DNA of 64,000 bases, taken from contig OX377206.1 of assembly GCA_947396885.1 (NCBI GenBank), forward strand, positions 90,703,960 through 90,767,959. Reading direction: 5' to 3'. The position numbers and the translations under genes are program-made. This document shows, piece by piece, positions 22,514 to 32,700 of the stretch (within the stretch, counting starts at the first letter, position 1; every line of letters starts with the position of its first letter). The notes beneath the pieces were generated by a model that was given only the letters and a program-made list of their open reading frames with translations, was not told the DNA's origin and made no database searches. The DNA comes from Heligmosomoides polygyrus polygyrus. Lineage: Eukaryota > Nematoda > Chromadorea > Rhabditida > Heligmosomidae.

Positions 22514-22801
22514 TAAAGGATAAAGGATGCGTTCCTCAATCCCTTTTGGGATGCGCAACGCATTCTACGTCTACGGGATCTCGTGGAGGCGATTTTGAAT
22601 ACGTATTTCGCCATTCAAAATTGCGGTGGCCAGCCGATGAACAAGTCACTGCTTTATTCTTTCCAGACAAGTCCGGTACCAAATCGCCGAGCCCGGAAGA
22701 ATAGAAGGCTTGATTGACTTCGGCGAGAAATCCGAACCATGAACTTGGTACCGGGTGGACGGAACAGTCGGCACCTCCGCCGACTGCGCTACATGGGCTC
22801 T
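22514..22801 (-). mobile_element. SINE-1, nearly full length
   Basis: Tail AAAGGATAAAGGATGCG; head degraded (TGCGCTACATGGGC). Confidence 0.75.
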
Positions 22802-22861
22802 CGACAATATCTTACTACACATTAAAGAATTCGTCGACCCGTATCTCTCTCCGCGCAAAAT

Positions 22862-23223
22862 TAATGGCCGACGGATTGAACGCGCTTCGATCAATGGAGA
22901 ATCAAGCAACCGTTCGTTACTGGTTGACAAGAATATGGTGGACGAATGGTTGGGAAGGAAACAATGTCGACCGGCCAATCAATGTTGACTATTATATTAT
23001 CGACATTTTGCTACCGTTCCCCTTTCGAGGTGAAAATAATACGAATATGACGGCTGTTCGAGAACGATATCGATCGGCCAATGAGCATAGATCAATGTTA
23101 TCGATTCTTGTTCAAAGTCCATCGTTTACGCACCTTCGGCTCAGATTTTCAGCAGAACGTCGTATTGTAACCGTTTTTGCTCCATCAGCTAGCGAACTGC
23201 TGTTTGACTGTGAGAGTATCTGA
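22862..23223 (+). CDS. Open frame of 120 codons, no recognised family
   Basis: MADGLNALRSMENQATVRYW leads to FSAERRIVTVFAPSASELLF, then TGA. The frame is open further upstream into a SINE remnant. The DNA contains CCAATCA/TTGGCC blocks and GATCGATATCG palindromes seen in MITE-like sequence, so the frame may be accidental. It conflicts with the minus-strand exon candidate at 23185-23366. Confidence 0.22.
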
Positions 23224-23366
23224 AAAATTTATTGTTGAATGTTTCCAAGGGCCAGCGAAGTGCTGAAAATTAGTACAAACTTTTTCCAGTTCATTCATAA
23301 ACTCCGTTCTTTCCCTTGTCGTCATTTTATCTTCAGCGTGATCCTCATCAACGTTTGCAACTCCTT
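23185..23366 (-). CDS. Candidate terminal exon, acidic/charged, function unknown
   Basis: A very good acceptor (CTTTTTTTTTTACAG) opens 60 codons ending in TGA: GVANVDEDHAEDKMTTRERT, then EFMNELEKVC, ending LTVKQQFAS. The composition is protein-like. Phase 1 in. Upstream exons would lie to the right, beyond a SINE. It overlaps an open frame on the plus strand (22862-23223); at most one is likely real. Confidence 0.45.
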
Positions 23367-23612
23367 CTGTAAAAAAAAAGTCTCAGATAAAGTTATAGTG
23401 AGTGGAGGCGTGACAAAGGTTTGATCATCCCATATCAAGATGCGCCGCGCGTCCTATTTCTACGCATCCGATTTTTGGTTAGCTGAGATTACCTAAAAAA
23501 CTGAAGCTGGAATTAGGGCACTGAGGTAAACCTAGAATTAGGATAGTCATGTAATTTTTCATTTATTCTTACTTGAGCCAATAACGATAAAATCAGCAGG
23601 CTAAATAGTTAA

Positions 23613-23904
23613 GGACGCGTGTAGCGCAGTCGGAGGAGGTGCCTGCTGTCGTGTGCTCCCGATACCAGGTTACTAGTTCGGATATCCCGACCAGGCTAAC
23701 CAAACCTTACATCCCTCCGGGGTTGGGGAATTGGTACCAGACTTGTCTGGGAAGGATAGAGCGCTGACTTGTTCATCGGCTGGCCACCGCAAGTCATTGT
23801 ATGGCCAAATACGCAGTTAAATCGCCTCAACGACATCCCTTAGAGGTAGAATGCTTGGCGCATCCCAAAAGAGATTCAGTAGCGCCGTTATTTATCCTTT
23901 ATTT
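23613..23904 (+). mobile_element. SINE-1, full length
   Basis: Starts GGACGCGTGTAGCGCAGTCG and ends GCCGTTATTTATCCTTTATT. Confidence 0.8.
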
Positions 23905-23942
23905 AAATACATAACAACTATAATTTTGAGATCCATATTGTG

Positions 23943-24123
23943 ATAGTAGGCAACATTGGGACGCACACCGAGCATAACCAATCAGAGCACCGACCAAACA
24001 CATGCCAGCAAATTAGGTTACCGAAAGAACACGCCCCATTTGAGTAGCACGCTCATCCGATGTGACCTGATTGGCTGGGGCGTTCCCACCTTCCAATGCT
24101 GCTCACCTTCACGACACATGGAC
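23943..24123. mobile_element. CCAAT-type MITE, diverged left end
   Basis: AACCAATCAGAGCACCGACC and CTGATTGGCTGGGGCG inside; right end CAATGCTGCTCACCTTCACG. Confidence 0.5.
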
Positions 24124-24321
24124 CAATTTTGTTTGAGGCCAAGAAATCAGCTTCTTGGCCTCAAACAACCCATAAACCTACCGTACATCAACGACGACTA
24201 GGAGTTATCTAGGCTTTCTCTAACAACCGTGCTTCTGAGTCTATTACCATGATTTTATTATTGTGGTGTAATTTATAACGGTTAAGAATATGGTAAAAGA
24301 GGGCACTAATTAATTACTGTT

Positions 24322-24366
24322 TGGGCTGCGACACGCATTCTACTTCTACAGCATATCGGGAGACAA
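24322..24366 (-). mobile_element. SINE-1 short fragment
   Basis: GGGCTGCGACACGCATTCTA matches the inverted 3' domain only. A similar scrap lies at 23437-23470. Confidence 0.4.
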
Positions 24367-24508
24367 CTTGGTTACTGTTGATGTTTTCTTTTCATTTGTT
24401 TCTACTGACTTTGTTTCTTTTTTGTTCTTTTTTCACTAAGGTTTTATTGTTCTTAGAGGACATGAGCTATTTTCGAGTTACCTATTAGTACAACTAGCTG
24501 TTTTAAAC

Positions 24509-24524
24509 GCACTCTTCGTGCTTC

Positions 24525-24555
<31 letters not shown>

Positions 24556-24557
24556 AT
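24509..24557 (+). mobile_element. LINE/SINE 3' end: hairpin plus (AAAT)n tail
   Basis: GCACTCTTCGTGC, then AAATAAAT repeats to 24557. Confidence 0.5.
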
Positions 24558-24799
24558 TTGACAGCGTCTTTGGCCTGCACAATGACCGACGGTGTTCAGT
24601 CGATTGGGAGATTTATGATTTACCTAGCATGTTCCAAGTTGGATTGTGCCGGAAACCTAAATAGCAACAAGAACATCATGCACTTCCGTTCTGTACACCC
24701 TCGTACTACTAAAAGGGACACTGTTCAGAGCATTTTCCACATAGCTGCATCTGTGTTTTTCCAATAACGACTTGAAGCCTTCATCGATAGAAACTGCTA

Positions 24800-24932
24800 A
24801 GGCCTATGTTATACTTCGGCGACGCTATTGTCCGCTACGTCGGCGACAGCGTTGCGCGGGCGTCTACGCACTGCGTAGCACCCTGTCGCCGACGTCGCTA
24901 ACAACGGCGTCGCCGAACTATAACACAGGTCT
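24800..24932. mobile_element. MITE with GGCCTATGTTATACTTC ends, short copy
   Basis: GGCCTATGTTATACTTCGGC to GCCGAACTATAACACAGG, 133 bp, almost wholly self-complementary. Confidence 0.65.
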
Positions 24933-25089
24933 AAGGGAGGCTGTTGACCGTCAGCAGCACCAACAAGTAGCACTCAAGAACGTAACAAGGTTCCCTTCTC
25001 AGTATCACGAATGCACTCCGAACACAAGTACGGGACTGTGATCACAAGGCTGAACTAGACGACCTTGTAAGGGTCGCTGACACCCCCCC

Positions 25090-25440
25090 CCCCATCAATC
25101 TGAAGGCACAGCTCGTTAGAAACCCTCTATGACTGCGCGTGTACTACTCCTTCCTCCATGGCGTGCCCGTACGTAGAGAAGGCGACTGTAGAGTCTCGGG
25201 AGCTGTGTACACCTCATAACTTGCAGTGAATGCAACGGGGAGTACATCGGTGCGACGGGCAGGCTCTTTGGGTTAGAGTGAAGGAGCATGTGGATGGACT
25301 GGACAAGTGCAGGGTCTCCACACCTTTGGAAGAACACTGGCTGCGAAGACATACGGAAGAACACAGGCTGCGACGTTCGTTATCTAGGACCCGCACAACC
25401 GGTTGCTATTGTGATGAGAACCTGTTGGAGTGGGTGTGGC
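25090..25440 (+). pseudogene. Penelope-like element remnant (GIY-YIG endonuclease)
   Basis: Around 25205-25330 the sequence encodes SECNGEYIGATGRLFG, then after a frameshift RVKEHVDGLDK and STPLEEHWLRRH. This fits the Cys-x-x-Cys-x-x-x-Y-I-G-x-T-x-R ... R-x-x-E-H layout of the C-terminal GIY-YIG domain of Penelope-like retroelements. Stops and shifts make it inactive. A Penelope-type CTGAAAAAGGCGG hairpin lies at about 26262. Confidence 0.5.
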
Positions 25441-25674
25441 GGGCTGCGCCGATTGGCTAGGTGAGGCCGGCGCGATTACCTGCATCCCGTTGACGCTCTG
25501 TGGAAGTATACCATTAGGCTTAAGGGTCGGCTCCTGTTGCTAGAGTGTTGCAGGATTCTTGTGCAGCCGTATATCTACATATATCCAGCTCGTACCTACA
25601 TATATATGTGCATACGCATATAAGTAGGTATATACTACGTATACACATGTATATACATCCTATACAGGTATAGG

Positions 25675-25940
25675 GCGTGTGTAGCGCAGTCGGAGGAGGC
25701 GCCGACTGTCACGTGCAACCGATACCAGGTTCCTGGTTCGGATTTCCCGCCCAGGCCAACCAAGCCTTCCGTCCCTCCGCGGTCGGTGAATTGGTATCAG
25801 ATTTGTCTGGGAAGGATAGAGCGCTGAACTGTTCATCGGCTGGCCACCGCAAGTCATTGTATGGCCAAATACGCATTCAAACCGCCTCCACGATATCCCG
25901 TAGAAGTAGAATGCGTGGCGCATCTCAAAAAGGAGGCGTT
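25675..25940 (+). mobile_element. SINE-1, 3'-truncated
   Basis: Head GGGCGTGTGTAGCGCAGTCG intact; stops after GCATCTCAAAAAGGAG without the tail. Confidence 0.75.
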
Positions 25941-26249
25941 GTGGATTGCGTATAAGAATTTCTCGATCAAGAGGAGCGGGTGGGCGTAAACGAGGAGGTG
26001 GCTCCATTTGCCGACCTCTCGGGCTTGACCACCCTGTAGGTCGCCAACCGGTCGCGGAAGGGCTGACCCGAAATAGGGGCTCATTCACCCAGTCGTTCTC
26101 CATGCGAGGGTGACCAACCTGCCGTTTGGCTATTTCCATAATGTCAGTCGGGTTGCATTACTCCCTATTCGCTTCATTCTTCATTAACTTTCGAGACTAC
26201 GGTAGCGTGGAATGATCCTTGGACGAGCAATTTCTGCAACTGCTTTCGT

Positions 26250-26295
26250 CTTTTCCAGGCTCTGAAAAAGGCGGTGACGCCGAAACGTAAGCCGA
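26250..26295 (+). repeat. Penelope-like terminal motif
   Basis: CTCTGAAAAAGGCGGTGACG followed by CCGAAACG: a CTGA box, a GGCG/CGCC stem, then GAAAC. The same layout occurs inverted at 50491-50513 and in the foldback at 37.5 kb. Confidence 0.4.
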
Positions 26296-26344
26296 ATGAA
26301 GCTCTCATAACAGTCTTGGCTCAACAGCTTCACATCATCCTGCA

Positions 26345-26482
26345 CCAGTGGTCTACCCCTTCCAGGCAAGTCTGACACCAATTCGATTACCCAAAAGGAA
26401 TACAGAGTTGGCTGTTCTGAGCAGCATCCGAACCTTGAATTCAGGCAAGGGCTGACTCCTACTTCGGCTGCGCTAAGCGTGT
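26345..26482 (-). mobile_element. SINE-1 fragment
   Basis: CTTCCAGGCAAGTCTGACAC and TTCGGCTGCGCTAAGCG match the inverted 5' half. Confidence 0.5.
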
Positions 26483-26510
26483 GTACAAAAACAGACTCTT
26501 ATACTAGACA

Positions 26511-26516
26511 TTTATT
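26511..26516 (-). promoter_or_regulatory. Poly(A) signal of the GPCR gene
   Basis: AATAAA on the minus strand (plus TTTATT), about 100 nt beyond the predicted stop codon, a usual nematode 3' UTR length. Confidence 0.6.
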
Positions 26517-26616
26517 ACTCAGTAGAGTTTTTGGGACAAAATGGTGCCTTATATGTCGTCCATTGTTGGAAATATTGTACTAAATTGCACAAAAAACTGA
26601 CCATTATTAGTGTCGG

Positions 26617-26714
26617 CTACACTTCGTCCACTTTCGGATGTCCTCGGCTCTTCTTCAACATTTGATTCAACATCGACATCACTTTTCCGAGAAGTGGACT
26701 CTTTGCAGGTAGAT
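26617..26714 (-). CDS. GPCR exon 10 (C-terminus)
   Basis: Acceptor AATTCTTCAG, phase 1 entry matching exon 9; encodes LPAKSPLLGKVMSMLNQMLK and a short basic end, stop TAG at 26617-26619. Confidence 0.68.
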
Positions 26715-29700
26715 CTGAAGAATTTTGAATGTTGTACAGAAAAAACTATCTTATAATTCTTATTCAGGGAAGAGAGAGTGTTGCGGAAGTCATTTGGGTC
26801 ACCATTCATTTAAACATTGTAATATTCAATGGATTGCATAGCATATCTTTACATATAGTACAGCATAAAGTTTTGCTTCGTGGCCACTTCAAACTAACTT
26901 GTCGTTAATGTGGCCTACATCGGCGGAGGGGAACGCGTTAGCCAATCGCAACCAGTCAGAGCACAGAACGAACGCACGCCTGCCAATCAGAACACCAGCC
27001 ATACACCTTGTATACGGGCCATTCGATGTTTGAACGGTCTGGTGCGTTTCCCATTCCCGTGTAGGCCATATTAGCGACTAGTTCCCGAAATTCTTCATAT
27101 TTTCTATTTTTTTCAGAAATACTTTCAAAGGCTAAACTGCGACTGAATATAAGCTACTATCGTACAGATAAGCCAAGAAAAATTGTCGACGGACCTGTAC
27201 TGTCGTGTAGAGGACACGCAGAATGGAGACGCTTCATCATAAGAGACCTGACTTCGCCTCGGGTTGCATCTGAAGGTCGAATATTAGTGCGACATCTTCG
27301 TTTCCACGTAGTTTTAATGGAAAACAGACTCTGTGTTGTTGACTAAGCGAGTAGAACTTGTCGCGAATCCATGACTGCCCGCTTTCCTTCCGGAAGTGCA
27401 GTGCATCAAATCGGATATCGCGGATCTGAAGCGGAAAGACTTGGGCGGCTGCATAAGAAAGAAGAACTACGGAACTATCGAAGAAATCTGCCTGGGCGTG
27501 TACATGTGGCGTGTGCAATGCTACCACCAGCCAATCATACGCTTTGCTCGACCGCGCGAAAGTCTGTGATTGGCTGGCGCCTTGCTTGCACCCGCCAATG
27601 CTGACTTCCCCGGCAGTAGAAAATCTGCTTACTTCAGTTGACCACGCATCTCCTTGTTCAGTGAGAAATATATCACTGGATTTATCATATGCGTTGTCGA
27701 ATAGAAGAAACTGTTGAAGACCATCGCCGCCTTTGATTGAAAGTAACGACTGTAGTAGGACACATAGTAAGCGGTCATGTACCCGTAGAATATGAACGCT
27801 ACGACCGATATCTGAACATATGTAGATGGATGAGCCCAAATTTATAACCACTGACTGCTATAGTGCACGGCTTAATCGAACCTGAAGTAGAATTCGTTGT
27901 TGTTGTTGCCGACTGGCTTTTCTGGCGGCGATTATTCTGGCGTGTGATGTCGCTAAGGTTTTGCTGCCTATCTTCATCGACATCTCCACCAGCATCGTAC
28001 TTGCTCTGAATTTGATAAAAATCGTTTTTTTCAATTCACATACTTTTTTTGTGACCATTTTGGGGACCGATAAAAATTAGAAATTAGTTATTTAATTCGT
28101 CATTCCGCACAGAATTAAAGTGAGGAGGGCGAGCATCACCTTGCGTTGATCAAAATTATCGATTTTTGCTTGAGGCTGACCGTATGAACAGATGGTGATG
28201 TGAACATGATGACCGCTAGGTGAAATTCATAACATTTAAGCGATTTCGATTAATTAATCAATGCAAATCAATGAAGAAACGGTTACTGTAAACATTGTCC
28301 GTTTCGGATGAGAAGTACGGGAATCCAATCGCTGCTGGACAATCTCAACAAATAATCGAAATTTGCCAAGTGATGTGATGAACCAAGTGATGAAAATCGA
28401 TTGGTAGTATTAATTGGGCGCGTGTAGCGCAGTCGGAGGAAGCGCGACTGCCGCGTGCACCCGATACCAGGTTCCTGGTTCGGATTTCCCGCCCAGGCCA
28501 ACCAAGCCTTCCATCCCTCCGGGGTCGGTGAATTGGTAGGTACCAGACTTGTCTGGGAAGGATAGAGCGCTGACTTTTTCATCGGCTGGCCACCGCAAGT
28601 CATTGTATGGTCAAATACGCATTCATGTCGCCTCCACGACATCCCGTAGAAGTAGAATGCGCTGGCGCATCCCAGAAGGGATTGAGTAACGCCGTCATTT
28701 ATCCTTTATCCTTTATTTAGTATCAATTGGTGCCCTTAACCTTTTCGCCATTTGAAACAAGCAAACCAACAGCTTTGCGTCTTTCGACTAGCTGGGTATC
28801 TGTTCATAGGTCAAGAGCAATCGATCGATATCGATCAACTGGTCGATATTGCTCAATTGTTGTTGTTTTAAACCGTTTAGTGGTGTAATATTCGCGAAAT
28901 TCCCACCTCCGGCTACAAGATCCGGGCAAAAACAGTATCGATGGATATTAATTGATGGGGTACGTGTAGCGCAGTTGGACGAGGCGCCGGCTTTCACATA
29001 CATACCAAATCGATTCAGTGTTCGGACGTACAACTAGCCCAAGCCTTCTGTCTCATCGATTGGGAAACGCTAGTCTTCGTACAGGTCAAAATCGCTTCGA
29101 CAAATCTTTGCAGTAATCCGCAAGAGTAAAATGCGTGGTGAATCCGAAAAGGGAATTGGTTCAAGCCCACTTTTATATTTTGCCATTTTGTCAGTTCTTA
29201 TTCAATTATTACGAGGCTCTCGAAGGCTGTGTAGATATACACGAAATTTCTAGTACTGTTACAATGCTGCTACTTGCTATAGTTGTGCTTTTGAGAAATT
29301 GTTATCGACTGAATAAATGAACGAACAAATTCAATGTCAAAAATTTTCGAACGAATGAATGAACGAATTTATTCGATGTCGAAAAATTTCGAGCGAATGA
29401 GCTAATAGATTTATTCGCTCATCAGTTTTTTCATAACAAGCACCACCTTTCGTTATTCAAATATTCGAATAGTTGAATAATTTGTCCGAGTTAGGTTTGT
29501 GCTTAAAGATTGGAAGCTCACTCGATTCTCGAAGAAATCATTCGATTTTCGAATAATACTCGAATATGGCTCCTATTCGATGTTCGAATTCGATCGAATA
29601 TTCGAAAATCTAGAAATATCGAGTATTCGACTATTCGAATGAAAATTTAAATAAATTATTCGAATGATTATTCGCACAACTATATGTACTAGATACTGTG

Positions 29701-32700
29701 AATGTCCCTATGTGGCCGTTAGTTTTTCGCGAACGGACCAACCAATCACTTTTATGTTTACAACCAATCACTTTTATGTTTTTTGTTTACCACTAGAATA
29801 TATTGTTACTGAGCAATTATAATGGGTTATTTCGGATGACGTTTTCTGGCAATGCGATCGATAATATCGTTTGTTGATAAATAAATAAATAAATAATGCA
29901 CAGATGTTGTGAATCTGCTCTAACAGTCATCAAATTCGGGTCACGCATAGTTTGATAATTTAGACCAAGATCAAAATGCAGTGCGAGATTTTGCGCTCAT
30001 TAATTTTGCGCATGTAGACTGGTTAATTCTTTCACATTTAGGAGGTTTTACAGTTATAAACATTTATAATGAAGCATCTAGATCTTTTCGATTTTTCAAA
30101 GACTAATGAACAAACGTTAAGAGGGATCTCGGGCCGCTTGTCGCAGGGCCACGTGGCGCGTCCCCGGGTGGTGGATAGGGGAATTAAACGCGAACCAAAT
30201 GCGACCGTGTACTGCCCAGAGACGCAGGTGGGATGCAGGGGATGGACTCCTTGCTCCTGCTGTGTCGGGTCGATGCGTTCCTTGTGCGTGGGAGCGGCAT
30301 GTTCGTGCACAGTGTGCGTGGATGTGTCCGTGACTGTGCGGATTGTAACTGTGTCGGCTCGGCCAAAAGCTTGCACTCGGTAGACTGGGAGTACATGTAA
30401 GGCGATTCGAGGCCGCCTTAAGTCTCGCCCCGTCCCTTCGGGCAGTCTGGCTGGCTGCCCGGAGTACCCCGCCCGCACGACAGAGCCTGACTAGCTACCC
30501 GTGTTGTATTCCAGTCAAACACAGCAGCACTAAAGGGCCTCATTCCCCTGACCCCGAAAGAGCCCCCATTTCTGCAGCGATGGGAAGGACGAGTACGGAG
30601 AGGCTGCTAAAATCTCAGGGCCTAACCAGGCTGCGCAAACTGAGAAGGACTAGGATGACGATCTGTACTTACAACGCTCGCACGCTCGCATCGGAAGCAT
30701 CCGTCGAGGACCTGATGATGCAAGCCAGGAAGATCAAGTACGACGTCATCGGACTGACCGAGACGAGAAGACACCACCTATGACTCCGGAGAAGAACTGT
30801 TCCTCGGAACATGCGACAGCAGGGGAGTAGGCGGCGTTGGTGTCCTCGTCAACACGCACTCGCACTGGCCATGAACATCGATTCGTACGAGTCTCTGACA
30901 AGCCGAATCGGACGTCTGCGACTGAAGCGATGTGGCTCCGTGCCAGCCTTGACTGTGTTCGTCGCGTATGCCCCAACATCCGACTACGACGACGAAGACG
31001 TCGAGGCCTTCTACGTGGAGCTGGAGAAGTTCTATAAGGAAGATCACACCTTCTACAAGGTGATCGTCGGCGACTTTAACGCCAAGATCGGGCCACGAAG
31101 GTCGCCGGAAGAACTTCACATCGGAACCCACGGTTTGGAATGGAACGAGCAAGGTGAAAGGCAGTCTGAGTTTATCATGTCGACCAAGACCATCCATGGA
31201 AACTCGCAGTTCCAGAAGCCTCCCTCCCTACGATGGACCTGGGAATCCCCCGGTGGCAAGTTCCACAACGAGATCGACCACATCATCTTCAATCGCAAGT
31301 ATTGCCTGACCGATGTCTCCGTTGTCCCCAAGTTCTACACGGGATCGGACCACCGCCTCCTTCGCGCGAGGTGCCGCTTTTCGCGTCAAGGAGAGAAGGC
31401 CGCGAAGTTCAAGAAGAGGAATCCCAGAACGACCATCAACTGGGATCTCTACACCTCTCTCGTCGGCCTTTGGAAAGATGCCGTCATGGACAACGTCGAC
31501 GAGGAATACGATCGCTTCGTGCACCATCTCCACGATAGTGCTAAGGGAGCCGAGAGCTTGAAGACCACCAAGAGACGCCTGTCTCCGGAAACTCTCGAGC
31601 TGATACGCCAGCGTGGAGCAGCACGAGCGTCAGGCAACTACCAACTGACGTCCGAGCTTGCGAAGCTATGCAGAGCGGCGATAAAGGAAGATCTGAAAGA
31701 GAGAAGGGCGGAAGTGTTGGCTGAAGCAGCAGAGGCAGGGCTGAGCATCCGCAATGCCCGCCGAGACCTCGCCAACTTCAAGACCAAGATGACCGCTCTC
31801 CGACGTCCTGACGGAACCATCACCTCCTACAGAAGGACCATGGAGAAAGTCATCCACGACTTCTACTCCGATCTCTTCGATAGCCACGTCCACCTGCCCC
31901 CATGCCATCTTCCGCAGGATGGATACGTCGTCCCCTCTGTTCTCTCTTCCGAAATCCGACACGCCATCTCGTCGGTGAAGAAACGTACAGCACCCGGTTC
32001 TGACAGGATCAGAGCTGAACACCTGAAGAACCTCCCGCCAGCGCTCATCAACACCTTGGCGCGGCTCTTCACACGCTACCTGTCCGAATGCAAGGTTCCA
32101 TCTCAATGGAAGACCAGCAAGACCGTTTTGCTGTACAAGAAGGGAGACGTGCACGACATTGGCAACTATCGCCCGATCTGCCTGTTGTCCGTAGTCTACA
32201 AGCTGTTCACTCGAGTTATCCTGAATAGGATTAGCAGAACGCTGGACGAAGGACAGCCATGCGAGCAAGCAGGATTTCGGAGAGGATTCAGCACGATCGA
32301 CCACATACACACCATTACGAAGCTCATCGAAGTGTCGCGAGAGTACAAGCTGCCGCTGTGCCTTACGTTCATCGACCTGAAGAAGGCATTCGACTCTGTC
32401 GAAACTGAAGCGGTCATCGAAGCCCTGCTCACTCAGGGCGTTCCTACTCAGTACATCAGAGTCCTTCGAGAGCTGTACAGTGGATTCACGACCAAGATCT
32501 CACCATTCTACAACGACGTCGTCGTCGACGTGAAGAGAGGGGTTCGGCAAGGGGATACCATATCCCCGAAGCTCTTCAGCGCCACTCTCGAAAACGTCAT
32601 GCGCGAACTAGAATGGGAAGACATGGGAGTGAAGGTCGACGGCCGGCAACTGAACCATCTTCGCTTCGCTGACGACATCGTGCTCATAACACCGAGCATC

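Noticed and set aside
31666..32310. Minus-strand frame of 214 codons
   Set aside because: Antisense shadow of the reverse transcriptase coding region.
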